From an uncultured Oscillospiraceae bacterium (GTDB lineage Bacteria > Bacillota > Clostridia > Oscillospirales > Acutalibacteraceae): a DNA stretch of 25,375 nucleotides. The position numbers and the translations under genes are program-made. Positions 15,525 to 22,843 of the stretch are shown here, one piece after another. Below the pieces are notes generated by a model. That model ran no database searches. It saw only the letters and a list, made by a program, of their open reading frames with translations, and was not told the origin of the DNA. The stretch's first letter is position 1. Every line of letters begins with the position of its first letter. Where the stretch lies: the NCBI GenBank assembly GCA_958451705.1, contig CAUDRD010000001.1, positions 1 to 25,375 of the forward strand, given 5' to 3'.

Positions 15525-15974
15525 ATGGAAATTAAAAAAATTACAAAAGATAAAAAGAAATATCTTGATTTACTCCTTTTAGGTGATGAACAAGAAGATA
15601 TGGTTAATAAGTATCTTTCTGACGGAGAAATGTTTATAGCGTCAGCTGAGGGGAAAGTACAGGGTCAATGTGTAATTACCTATAACGGAAACGGCGAATA
15701 CGAGATTAAAAATGTAGCTGTATATCCAGAATTTCAAAGGCGTGGAGTAGGCAGGAAGCTTTTAAACTTTGTTCTTGAATATGTAAAGCATAAAGATGGA
15801 AAACGCCTTATTGTAGGCACCGGAGAAGCTTTCAGCACCATGAACTTTTACAGCAGCTGTGGTTTTACAGAATATCGCCGTGAAATAGATTTTTTTACGA
15901 AGAACTACAACAAGCCTATATATGAAGACGGCTTACAGTTGAAAGATATGGTTTATTTTAAAAAGGATATATAA
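15525..15974 (+). CDS. GNAT family N-acetyltransferase
   Basis: A 149-residue single-domain acetyltransferase. Motif A, VAVYPEFQRRGVGRKLL (64-80), contains the acetyl-CoA loop QRRGVG, and MNFYSSCGF (106-114) is motif B with the usual tyrosine. It resembles the Bacillus YvbK type; the acceptor is unknown. The ribosome binding site is weak (AAGAAAG) and a terminator lies directly upstream, so it is probably expressed at low level by read-through or from a weak promoter in the terminator tail. Confidence 0.88.
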   Translation: MEIKKITKDKKKYLDLLLLGDEQEDMVNKYLSDGEMFIASAEGKVQGQCVITYNGNGEYEIKNVAVYPEFQRRGVGRKLLNFVLEYVKHKDGKRLIVGTGEAFSTMNFYSSCGFTEYRREIDFFTKNYNKPIYEDGLQLKDMVYFKKDI

Positions 15975-15978
15975 TTTT

Positions 15979-16019
15979 AAAGACCTGTACTTTTTATAAG
16001 CACAGGTCTTTATTTTTTT
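15979..16019. terminator. Intrinsic terminator between GNAT gene and fhs
   Basis: AAAGACCTGT and ACAGGTCTTT form a 10-bp stem followed by TATTTTTTT on the plus strand; the minus-strand side is also fairly T-rich, so it may serve fhs as well. Confidence 0.8.
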
Positions 16020-16034
16020 CTAACTTATTCTCTT

Positions 16035-17702
16035 TTAAAACAGTCCCGTTATGTTTCCGTTTCCGTCAACGTCTATGCTCTCTGCGGCGGGGACTTTCGG
16101 AAGTCCCGGCATTGTCATTATGTCGCCGGTGAGAACTACTATAAATCCTGCTCCTGAGGAAAGCTTAACGTCACGCACCGTTATGTCAAAGCCGGTGGGT
16201 CTGCCTAAACGCTTCGGGTCGTCGGAAAGGGAATACTGGGTTTTCGCAATGCATACAGGCAATTTATCCTTGCCGAGAGCTTCTATTTCCTGAACTCTCT
16301 TAAGGGCGTTTGAAGTAAAGTTTACTCCGTCTGCGCCGTATATGTTCTTTGCAATGGCCTCTACCTTTTCCTTTATGCTCTTTGAAGTGTCATAGATGAA
16401 ACGGAAATCTGAGGGCTCTTCGCAGGCCTTTACTACCTTTTCAGCAAGGTCTGTGGCTCCGTCTCCGCCCTTTGCGAAACATTCGCTCAATGAGTATTCT
16501 ACGTCGATGCTGCGGCAGTACTCGGCAAGGGCTTCAATTTCTGCATCCGTATCGGTGCCGAAGCGGTTTATTGCCACAACTACCGGTACACCGTATTTCT
16601 TCATGTTTTCAACGTGTGCTCCCAGGTTTACAATTCCCTTTTTAAGGGCTGCAACGTTTTCCTTTGAAGTTTCGTTTTTCGGAACTCCGCCGTTATATTT
16701 AAGGGCACGAAGAGTTGCAACTATTACAATTGCACTGGGGGCAAGTCCCGCTGCACGGCATTTAATATCAAGGAATTTTTCCGCTCCAAGGTCGGAACCG
16801 AAGCCGGCCTCCGTAATGCAGTAATCTCCGAGTTTAAGGGCAAGTCTTGTTGCGGTTACGGAGTTGCATCCGTGGGCAATGTTTGCAAAAGGTCCGCCGT
16901 GGATAATGGCCGGTGTGTTTTCAAGGGTCTGTACAAGGTTCGGCATAAGTGCGTCACGAAGCAAAGCCGCCATTGAACCTACAACCCCAAGCTCCCTTGC
17001 ATATACGGGCTTTCCGTCTAAGTTGTAAGCTACAAGAATATCTCCCAGACGGTTCTTTAAGTCCTCCATATCGTCGGCAAGGCACAGTATTGCCATAATT
17101 TCGCTTGCAACAGTTATAATAAATCCGTCCTCACGGGGGAAGCCGTTTGCCTTTCCTCCAAGACCTACAACGACGTTTCTCAAAGCTCTGTCGTTCATAT
17201 CCATGCAGCGTTTAAATAAAATGCGTCTCTCGTCTATCTGGAGGCTGTTGCCCTGATGAATGTGGTTATCTATAACGGCACACAGCAGGTTGTTCGCTGC
17301 GGTTATAGCGTGCATATCACCTGTAAAGTGAAGGTTAATGTCCTCCATGGGAACTGCCTGAGAATATCCGCCGCCGGCAGCACCGCCTTTAATTCCGAAA
17401 ACCGGACCCAGGGACGGCTCACGCAGAGCGATAACTGCATTTTTTCCTATTTTTGCCATTGCCTGACCCAGTCCAACAGTGGTTGTGGTTTTTCCCTCTC
17501 CGGCAGGAGTCGGGTTTACTGCGGTTACAAGCACAAGTTTTCCGTTTGGTTTTGAGGCAAGACGGGACATAATATCAAGTGATATTTTTGCCTTGTACTT
17601 GCCGTAGGGAACAAGCTCATCTTCAAGTATTCCCGCTTTTTCAGCGATTTTGGTTATAGGAAGCATTTTAGCTTCCTGTGCAATTTCGATATCTGTTTTC
17701 AA
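16035..17702 (-). CDS. fhs: Formate-tetrahydrofolate ligase
   Basis: A 555-residue protein, the usual length, beginning MKTDIEIAQEAKMLPI from a TTG start at 17702 with GGAGGGG seven bases upstream. The ATP-binding TPAGEGKTTT (65-74), REPSLGPVFGIKGGAAGGG (94-112) and MEDINLHFTGD (119-129) are diagnostic. It makes 10-formyl-THF from formate, THF and ATP: the first methyl-branch step of Wood-Ljungdahl metabolism in acetogens, and a supply of formyl groups for purine synthesis in other anaerobes. The neighbouring purC and purB favour the latter role here. A longer in-frame extension to 17888 exists but runs across the promoter and is not coding. Confidence 0.97.
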   Translation of the reverse strand: MKTDIEIAQEAKMLPITKIAEKAGILEDELVPYGKYKAKISLDIMSRLASKPNGKLVLVTAVNPTPAGEGKTTTTVGLGQAMAKIGKNAVIALREPSLGPVFGIKGGAAGGGYSQAVPMEDINLHFTGDMHAITAANNLLCAVIDNHIHQGNSLQIDERRILFKRCMDMNDRALRNVVVGLGGKANGFPREDGFIITVASEIMAILCLADDMEDLKNRLGDILVAYNLDGKPVYARELGVVGSMAALLRDALMPNLVQTLENTPAIIHGGPFANIAHGCNSVTATRLALKLGDYCITEAGFGSDLGAEKFLDIKCRAAGLAPSAIVIVATLRALKYNGGVPKNETSKENVAALKKGIVNLGAHVENMKKYGVPVVVAINRFGTDTDAEIEALAEYCRSIDVEYSLSECFAKGGDGATDLAEKVVKACEEPSDFRFIYDTSKSIKEKVEAIAKNIYGADGVNFTSNALKRVQEIEALGKDKLPVCIAKTQYSLSDDPKRLGRPTGFDITVRDVKLSSGAGFIVVLTGDIMTMPGLPKVPAAESIDVDGNGNITGLF

Positions 17703-17757
17703 AACGGCACCCCTCCGAAAATTTATTTTATTTGTAAAATCAGTAAATAGTAATATT

Positions 17758-17808
17758 GAAAACAGCGTTAATAAATAAAGAAAATTTATTTTTACACAGT
17801 CTGTTTTC
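17758..17808 (-). promoter_or_regulatory. Stem-loop at the predicted 5' end of the fhs mRNA
   Basis: GAAAACAG at the predicted transcript start (17808 downwards) pairs with CTGTTTTC ending at 17758, an 8-bp outer stem; inside it AATAAAT and ATTTATT form a second stem. The leader between it and the ribosome binding site is AT-rich. No ZTP-riboswitch motif is present. Confidence 0.5.
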
Positions 17809-17814
17809 CTTATC

Positions 17815-17843
17815 ATTATAACATAAATGTAAAATCCGTACAA
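17815..17843 (-). promoter_or_regulatory. Sigma-A promoter of fhs
   Basis: On the minus strand: TTGTAC (17838-17843, 3/6), 17 bases, perfect TATAAT (17815-17820). Predicted start at 17808. Confidence 0.65.
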
Positions 17844-17858
17844 CGGCGGCGATAAAAT
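17829..17858 (+). promoter_or_regulatory. Candidate sigma-F-type promoter of the spoIIQ-like gene
   Basis: GTAAA (17829-17833), 14 bases, then GGCGATAAAAT (17848-17858) fit the forespore sigma-F pattern (GYWTA, then GGnnAnA) with one mismatch. Known spoIIQ genes are under sigma-F. It overlaps the fhs promoter on the other strand. Short motif, so only suggestive. Confidence 0.35.
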
Positions 17859-17922
17859 AATAGATGTTAAGCTGAATAAAAGAGCCAAAATAGGAGCAAT
17901 ATAAAGGCGGAGGTAATAGGAT

Positions 17923-18696
17923 ATGCTTAATTTTAATAAAAAGGAATCAAGAGTGAAACTCTTTTTGCGAAAAAACGGTCTTTATATAGCCCTTGCATGC
18001 TGCCTTGTGGCGTCTGGTACAGCTGCATGGAGATATCTCGGTACAGGTAATATCGGCACTGTTCAGGAAAGCGGTACGGATTCAGGAATTGTAACTGAGA
18101 AAACCCCGGAGTATACTCAGAACTGGGACGAAACTCTTCCTGAGGGTGAAGAGGCGGGAGCAAATAAAACCGATGTTCCCGACGAACGTGAGGAAACAGA
18201 AGCTCCCACTGAGCCTGAAACGGAAGAAGCTGTTACAGAGCCTGCGTCAATGGTCAACAATGAGCTCAATACTCCCTACCAGAGCTTTTATATGATGCCC
18301 TGCGGAACTGAGATTATAAACGACTACAGCAACGGAGAAATGGTATACTCTGAGACAATGGACGACTGGAGAAGCCACAACGGCGTGGACTTTAAGGCGG
18401 AAAAAGGCGTACCGGTAAAGGCCATAAACGACGGTATAGTAACAAATGTATATACCGATGCACTTTGGGGAACCGTTGTTGAAATAGATCACGGCGGAAA
18501 GCTGGTTGCAAAGTACTGCGGCCTCGGAGCAAATCCTCAGGTGAAAAAGGGCACTGAGGTTAAGATGGGTGATGAAATCGGCGTGTTAGGTGATATCCCT
18601 TGTGAGAGCAAGCTGGGCAATCATCTCCATCTTGAAATAAGAATTGATTCTAAAATAGTGGATCCGTTGGCGGCAATGGGTAAGGCTGAACAATAA
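17923..18696 (+). CDS. SpoIIQ-like M23/LytM-domain sporulation protein
   Basis: A 257-residue protein: basic N-terminus, one membrane segment (about 18-36), a Glu/Thr/Pro-rich spacer (about 45-110) and a C-terminal LytM domain. The pattern IINDYSNGEMVYSETMDDWR (131-150) just before the domain is typical of SpoIIQ. SHNGVDF (H152, D156) and NHLHLEI (H234, H236) keep the zinc ligands, as in clostridial SpoIIQ and unlike B. subtilis SpoIIQ, which lost some. SpoIIQ sits in the forespore membrane and bridges to SpoIIIAH during engulfment. GGAGG precedes the ATG. The neighbours are not sporulation genes, so the assignment rests on the sequence and a possible sigma-F promoter; a generic M23 cell-wall hydrolase is the alternative. 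Confidence 0.78.
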   Translation: MLNFNKKESRVKLFLRKNGLYIALACCLVASGTAAWRYLGTGNIGTVQESGTDSGIVTEKTPEYTQNWDETLPEGEEAGANKTDVPDEREETEAPTEPETEEAVTEPASMVNNELNTPYQSFYMMPCGTEIINDYSNGEMVYSETMDDWRSHNGVDFKAEKGVPVKAINDGIVTNVYTDALWGTVVEIDHGGKLVAKYCGLGANPQVKKGTEVKMGDEIGVLGDIPCESKLGNHLHLEIRIDSKIVDPLAAMGKAEQ

Positions 18697-18721
18697 AGAA
18701 GTAAAAAAAATAAAAAAGGGC

Positions 18722-18750
18722 TTGATTTTCCCGCCGGTTTGTGGTAATAT
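18722..18750 (+). promoter_or_regulatory. Promoter of the tRNA-Arg gene
   Basis: TTGATT (18722-18727, 4/6), 17 bases, TAATAT (18745-18750, 4/6). The start would be about 38 bases before the mature tRNA. Confidence 0.55.
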
Positions 18751-18795
18751 ATCATGGCAGTTAAGGAACAGATAAAATTCCTCTGCATGATTTTT

Positions 18796-18872
18796 GCGGC
18801 GTTAGCTCAGCTGGATAGAGTGTTTGGCTACGAACCAAAAGGTCGGGGGTTCGAATCCCTTACGCCGTACCA
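18796..18872 (+). tRNA. tRNA-Arg (anticodon ACG)
   Basis: A full cloverleaf of 77 bases including an encoded CCA: 7-bp acceptor stem GCGGCGT/ACGCCGT, D arm, anticodon stem TTTGG/CCAAA with loop CTACGAA (anticodon ACG at positions 34-36), a five-base variable loop and a T arm with TTCGAAT. It reads CGN arginine codons (CGU, and CGC/CGA after A34 deamination). Several pairs are G-U, including 1-72 in the acceptor, 10-25 in the D stem and two in the T stem. Confidence 0.95.
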
Positions 18873-18874
18873 CG

Positions 18875-18909
18875 AAAAACCTTGAAACCACGTTGTTTCA
18901 AGGTTTTTT
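18875..18909 (+). terminator. Intrinsic terminator of tRNA-Arg
   Basis: AAAAACCTTGAAAC pairs with GTTTCAAGGTTTTT around CACGTT, ending in a T-run, directly after the encoded CCA. Confidence 0.88.
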
Positions 18910-18926
18910 GTTTTGCCTTGAAGCAT

Positions 18927-18950
18927 TTTTTCTAACACTTTTTCTAACGT
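18927..18950 (+). repeat. Two-copy 12-base direct repeat after tRNA-Arg
   Basis: TTTTTCTAACAC (18927-18938) is followed directly by TTTTTCTAACGT (18939-18950), about 55 bases past the tRNA 3' end. No integrase gene or duplicated tRNA end is in the window. Confidence 0.5.
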
Positions 18951-18995
18951 TAAAAATGTAGATTTATGATATGATTTTCCACATATTTGCTTTTT

Positions 18996-19030
18996 ACGGT
19001 TGAAAATTTACCGTCGGGGATATAATATAT
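18996..19030 (+). promoter_or_regulatory. Promoter of the desulfoferrodoxin gene with overlapping inverted repeat
   Basis: TTGAAA (19000-19005) is followed by TATAAT at 15 bases (19021-19026) or TAATAT at 17 (19023-19028). ACGGT (18996-19000) and ACCGT (19010-19014) form an inverted repeat over the -35 and spacer, a possible operator; it does not look like a PerR box. Confidence 0.5.
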
Positions 19031-19075
19031 AGGTGCAAAATATTAAACGGACTTTTGTCCGAAAGGAGAGTTAAT

Positions 19076-19450
19076 ATGGAATTTTATATTTGCAGACATT
19101 GCGGAAACATTATCGCATATGCCGAAAATAAAGGTGTGCCGGTAATTTGCTGCGGCGAAAAGATGGAGAAGCTTGTACCCGGTTCAGTAGACGCTGCTGC
19201 CGAAAAACATGTGCCGGTTATTTCCGTTAACGGTGCAGAGGTTACCGTACACGTTGGAAGCGTTGACCACCCCATGACAGAGGAACATCTTATTGAGTGG
19301 ATTGCCCTTGAAACACATGAGGGAAACCAGCGCAAGCTTTTAAAAGCAGGCTCAGCACCGGAAGCAAAGTTTATGCTTACAGAGAACGACAAAGCTGTTG
19401 CAGCTTATGCTTACTGTAATCTTCACGGACTTTGGAAAGCAGAAGTTTAA
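19076..19450 (+). CDS. dfx: Desulfoferrodoxin (two-iron superoxide reductase)
   Basis: A 124-residue protein with both iron sites. The N-terminal desulforedoxin-type centre has C6, C9, C25 and C26 (CRHC, then CC). The catalytic centre has EKH (E43, H45), H65, H71, C114 and H117 (CNLH), in the spacing of Desulfovibrio Dfx. It reduces superoxide to peroxide without making oxygen, a typical defence of strict anaerobes. The ATG at 19076 is preferred over a TTG at 19055 because AAAGGAGAG lies just before it. It is a single-gene unit with its own promoter and terminator; rubredoxin, the usual electron donor, is not nearby. Confidence 0.95.
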   Translation: MEFYICRHCGNIIAYAENKGVPVICCGEKMEKLVPGSVDAAAEKHVPVISVNGAEVTVHVGSVDHPMTEEHLIEWIALETHEGNQRKLLKAGSAPEAKFMLTENDKAVAAYAYCNLHGLWKAEV

Positions 19451-19477
19451 GTGCGAACGGTAACTAAACAAAAAGAT

Positions 19478-19503
19478 AAAGGCAGGCGTAAAGCCTGCCT
19501 TTT
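19478..19503. terminator. Bidirectional terminator between dfx and tex
   Basis: AAAGGCAGGC and GCCTGCCTTT pair perfectly over 10 bp with loop GTAAA. T-rich sequence follows on both strands, so it can end dfx from the left and the tex operon from the right. Confidence 0.8.
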
Positions 19504-19567
19504 AGTTTGCTTGATAAGCGGTTATGTCCGCCGCAGGCACTTATAGTTGTTTATCGCTGCCAGTTGG

Positions 19568-19674
19568 TGTGCGACTTGCGTGCAGGCTCAGCCTGCTGTG
19601 CGAAATGGGTGTAGGATCAGCCTGCTGTGCGACATGGGTGCAGCGTCACGCTGCTGCAAACTCAGTTAACCTGC
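19568..19674. repeat. 29-bp tandem repeat, three copies plus a partial copy
   Basis: Units at 19568-19596, 19597-19625 and 19626-19654 each begin TGTGCGA and end in a CTGC; a shorter fourth copy (19655-19674) crosses the tex stop codon. Units 1 and 3 contain perfect 6-bp hairpins around TCA: GCAGGC/GCCTGC in unit 1 and GCAGCG/CGCTGC in unit 3, so both arms changed together. Unit 2 is imperfect. There are no spacers, so it is not a CRISPR array. Confidence 0.75.
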
Positions 19675-21843
19675 TGTGGCTTCCTTTGTTTTCGGGGGTT
19701 TCATTGTAAGGGAGATTCTGCCTCTCTTTGTATCAACGTCGAGAACCCAAACGGTGACTATATCGCCGACTGTAAGCACCTCAGAAGGATGCTTTATAAA
19801 TCTGTCGGTGATTCTCGAAATGTGTACAAGTCCGTCCTGATGAACGCCGATGTCTATAAACGCACCGAAATCTATAACGTTTCTCACCGTTCCCTTAAGC
19901 TCCATGCCGGGCTTTAAGTCCTTCATATCCATAATATCGCTTCTGAGAAGAGGCTTGGGAAGCTCGTCACGGGGATCACGGCCGGGACGCAGGAGCTCCT
20001 TTATAATATCCTCCAAAGTGGGCACACCGATTTCCAGACGCTTTGCAGCTTCTTCAATGCCTATTGAATCAACTCTCTCTCTGAGCTGGCCAATGTTGCC
20101 TGCCGCAACGTCCTTTAATGTGTATCCGCAAAGAGTGAGAAGCAGCTCAGCCGCTTTGTATGATTCAGGGTGTACCGCCGTTGCATCAAGGGGATTTTTG
20201 CTTTCGGGTATACGCAGGAATCCTGCACACTGCTCAAAGGCCTTTGCTCCCAGCTTCGGCACCTTTTTAATCTGAGCTCTCGAGGTAAAAGCTCCGTTTT
20301 CCTCTCTGTACGCCACAATATTTTTTGAAACGCCTGCATTTATTCCCGCAACCTTTGAAAGAAGAGAGGGGGAAGCGGTGTTAAGGTCAACGCCCACGCT
20401 GTTAACGCAGTCTTCTACAACGCCGTCAAGGGACGCTGCAAGCTGTTTCTGAGGCATATCGTGCTGATACTGTCCAACGCCAATTGCCTTGGGGTCAATT
20501 TTAACAAGCTCCGCTAATGGGTCCTGAAGTCTTCTTGCAATTGAAACTGCGCTTCTGAGTGAAACGTCGTATTCCGGGAACTCCTCCGCCGCAAGCTTTG
20601 AAGCAGAGTAAACGGAAGCTCCCGCCTCGCTGACAACCATATATGAAACCTTGTGGGAAGCCTGCTTTATAAGGTCGGCTGCGAATATCTCAGTTTCCTT
20701 TGAAGCGGTTCCGTTGCCGATTGCTATTATTTCAACATTGTATTTTTCGATGAATGAAAGTATGAGCTTTTTAGCCTTCTCTTTTTCTCCGGCAGAATGG
20801 GTGATATAGGCAACTCCCGTATCGAGCACCTTTCCCGTTGCGTCAACTACTGCCACCTTGCATCCTGTTCTGTATCCCGGGTCAAGACCTATGGCGTTTT
20901 TGCCCTTAACGGGAGGCTGCATGAGCAGGGGACGGAGATTTGCGGCGAAAACGTGAATTGCGTCAGTTGCCGCCTGCTCAGTGAGCATAGCTCTTATTTC
21001 ACGTTCAACGGAAGGTGAGATAAGTCTGTCGTAAGAGTCATTTGCCACATCCGTCATAACGTCAACGCAAGGTGAATTGGGGTCAACGGCAGTGACGGAT
21101 TCAATTACTCTCATTGCCTTTTGTCTGTCTATTGAAACGTTCACCTTTAAAAAGCCCTCACGTTCTCCACGGTCAATAGCCAAAACCTGATGACCGTGAA
21201 TTTTGTTTACAGGCTGAGTAAAGTCATAGTAAGCGGTGTAGACACTGTCCTTTTCCGGGTCTACAGCTTTTACTGTAACTGTACCCACAACGGTGAAGAG
21301 GTTTCTCAGACGCTTTCTTATTTCTGCGTTGTCTGAGATATTTTCGGCGATAATATCCATAGCTCCCTGTAAAGCGTCGGCAGGAGCTTCCACGCCTTTT
21401 TCCGGGTCAACAAAGTTTTCAGCAAGGTCAATGGGGAATTTTCCTTCGGTTTCCCCTGAGGAAATTGCATCTGCAAGAGGTTCGAGGCCTTTTTCCCTTG
21501 CGACGGATGCCCTTGTTTTTCTCTTGGGCTTATAGGGACGGTAGATGTCTTCAATTTCCGCAAGGGTAGCCGCTTTTTTAAGAGCCTCTTCTATTTCGGG
21601 AGTCATGGCCTCCTGGGCTTCAATTGCCGCAAAAACGTCGTCTCTTCTCTTTTCGAGATTGCGCAGATATTCAAGTCTTTCTGAAATTTCTCTCAAAACC
21701 TGGTCATCGAGAGTGCCGTGCTGTTCCTTTCTGTAACGGGCGATAAAGGGGATTGTGTTGCCCTCGTCTATAAGCTTTACTGTGTTTTCCACCTGCCAGC
21801 GCTGGAGGGAAAACTCATTTGTAATCTGATTTATTATGTCCAT
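19666..21843 (-). CDS. tex: Tex-family RNA-binding transcription accessory protein
   Basis: A 725-residue protein with the full Tex architecture: helical N-terminal domain (about 1-190, with EDIYRPYKPKRKTRA), YqgF/RuvC-like domain from about 320 (IGLDPGYRTGCKVAVVD), helix-hairpin-helix region (DLNTASPSLLSKVAGI and a second copy) and a C-terminal S1 domain from about 645 (GMELKGTVRNVIDFGAFIDI). Tex binds nucleic acid and affects transcription and stress tolerance in several bacteria; its molecular role is not settled. GAGGA lies 8 bases before the ATG. It starts 19 bases after the helicase-loader gene and is probably the last gene of that operon. Its stop codon lies inside the last partial copy of the 29-bp repeat. 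Confidence 0.95.
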   Translation of the reverse strand: MDIINQITNEFSLQRWQVENTVKLIDEGNTIPFIARYRKEQHGTLDDQVLREISERLEYLRNLEKRRDDVFAAIEAQEAMTPEIEEALKKAATLAEIEDIYRPYKPKRKTRASVAREKGLEPLADAISSGETEGKFPIDLAENFVDPEKGVEAPADALQGAMDIIAENISDNAEIRKRLRNLFTVVGTVTVKAVDPEKDSVYTAYYDFTQPVNKIHGHQVLAIDRGEREGFLKVNVSIDRQKAMRVIESVTAVDPNSPCVDVMTDVANDSYDRLISPSVEREIRAMLTEQAATDAIHVFAANLRPLLMQPPVKGKNAIGLDPGYRTGCKVAVVDATGKVLDTGVAYITHSAGEKEKAKKLILSFIEKYNVEIIAIGNGTASKETEIFAADLIKQASHKVSYMVVSEAGASVYSASKLAAEEFPEYDVSLRSAVSIARRLQDPLAELVKIDPKAIGVGQYQHDMPQKQLAASLDGVVEDCVNSVGVDLNTASPSLLSKVAGINAGVSKNIVAYREENGAFTSRAQIKKVPKLGAKAFEQCAGFLRIPESKNPLDATAVHPESYKAAELLLTLCGYTLKDVAAGNIGQLRERVDSIGIEEAAKRLEIGVPTLEDIIKELLRPGRDPRDELPKPLLRSDIMDMKDLKPGMELKGTVRNVIDFGAFIDIGVHQDGLVHISRITDRFIKHPSEVLTVGDIVTVWVLDVDTKRGRISLTMKPPKTKEATAG

Positions 21844-21862
21844 AAAATTTTCCTCACTTTTC

Positions 21863-22843
21863 TTATTTTATTTTAAGCTGCCTTATGTCACGGCCGCAGA
21901 AGTAGACCGGGGTAAAGGAGCCTAAAATACGTGAGGCTATACGCTGGTCGTACTTTTTGTCCAGTTCGCCCGGTTCGAGGTTTGTGCTGATTATTGTGGG
22001 CAAAGATGCGAGCATACGGGAGTTTATTATATTGTAAATGGCCGAAAGGGTAAAGGAGGTTGAAAACTCCGCCCCCAAATCGTCGAGAATAAGTAAATCA
22101 CATTCGAGAAGCAGGGACATTGTGTCTCCGTCCTGACCGCTTCTGCCGAATTTCTCGTTTTCAAGTCGGTTTAAAAGATTCTGTGCTGAGCCGTAAATTA
22201 CACCGAAGCCTTTGTTTATGACTTCTCCCGCAATGGCAAGGGAAAGGTGGGTTTTACCAAGACCCGTTGCACCGTATAAAATAAGGCTTGGGGAATTAAG
22301 GGAAAAGTTCTCGGCATAATTTTTGCAGTAGCGATAGTTTCCTGCCATAAGTCTGCGGGGAACGACGCCGTTTTCAAGAGGTACTTGAGGATAGTAGTCA
22401 AGTTTAAAATCTTCAAAAGTGGATACCGTAAGGGGAGAAATACGGCTGAGTTTATCATAAGCTATTGTTCTTATGAGATTTTTATAGCAGAGACACATTC
22501 TGCCGCCGATGTAGCCTTTGTCATTGCATACGGGGCAGGAATATTTAACTTCCAGATAATCAGAGGGAAAGCCTGCTTCTTTGAGAATTTCAGCTCTGCG
22601 TTTTTGAGCGGCGAGATTATGATTTTTCAGCGTTTCGATAAACTCTGCGCTTTTTTCTTTGTTCATGCCTATGGCTTTTGCCGCTTCAAGGCCGCAGATT
22701 GCCATTTGACGCTCAAGCTCAGCTATTTCCGGAAACTTTTCCACTACTTCCCTGTGATGGCGTTCACGTTCTTTTTCGGCTTTGCTTCGTCTTGCGGCAA
22801 GCTCTTTTTCGGCTCTTTCGTAAACTGAACCGTCATATTTCAC
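21863..22843 (-). CDS. DnaC/DnaI-like helicase loader ATPase
   Basis: A 326-residue protein. The N-terminal 90 residues are charged and likely coiled-coil. A zinc-type cluster follows (C103, C106, C117, C119). The AAA+ core has Walker A GATGLGKT (191-198), Walker B LLILDD (250-255) and an ISTNL sensor-like segment near 290. It would load the replicative helicase during primosome assembly. The start overlaps the dnaD-like gene by 4 bases (ATGA), indicating translational coupling. IstB-type transposition ATPases share the core, but the zinc cluster, N-terminal region and DnaD neighbour favour a chromosomal replication role. Confidence 0.92.
   Translation of the reverse strand: MKYDGSVYERAEKELAARRSKAEKERERHHREVVEKFPEIAELERQMAICGLEAAKAIGMNKEKSAEFIETLKNHNLAAQKRRAEILKEAGFPSDYLEVKYSCPVCNDKGYIGGRMCLCYKNLIRTIAYDKLSRISPLTVSTFEDFKLDYYPQVPLENGVVPRRLMAGNYRYCKNYAENFSLNSPSLILYGATGLGKTHLSLAIAGEVINKGFGVIYGSAQNLLNRLENEKFGRSGQDGDTMSLLLECDLLILDDLGAEFSTSFTLSAIYNIINSRMLASLPTIISTNLEPGELDKKYDQRIASRILGSFTPVYFCGRDIRQLKIK

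Noticed and set aside
17703..17814. ZTP or THF riboswitch upstream of fhs
   Set aside because: None of the conserved core segments of these riboswitches is visible; the leader is AT-rich with simple stems.
17703..17888. 62-codon N-terminal extension of fhs
   Set aside because: It crosses the fhs promoter and leader; the known family N-terminus begins at the TTG at 17702 with an ideal ribosome binding site.
19568..19674. CRISPR array
   Set aside because: The 29-base units are directly adjacent with no unique spacers, and there are no cas genes.
19524..19917. Two overlapping plus-strand frames of 61 and 96 codons
   Set aside because: The first covers the tandem repeat and the second is antisense to tex; neither has a ribosome binding site or recognisable protein features.
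21863..22843. Insertion-sequence ATPase (IstB)
   Set aside because: There is no transposase beside it, and it overlaps a DnaD-type gene, the usual chromosomal arrangement of a helicase loader.
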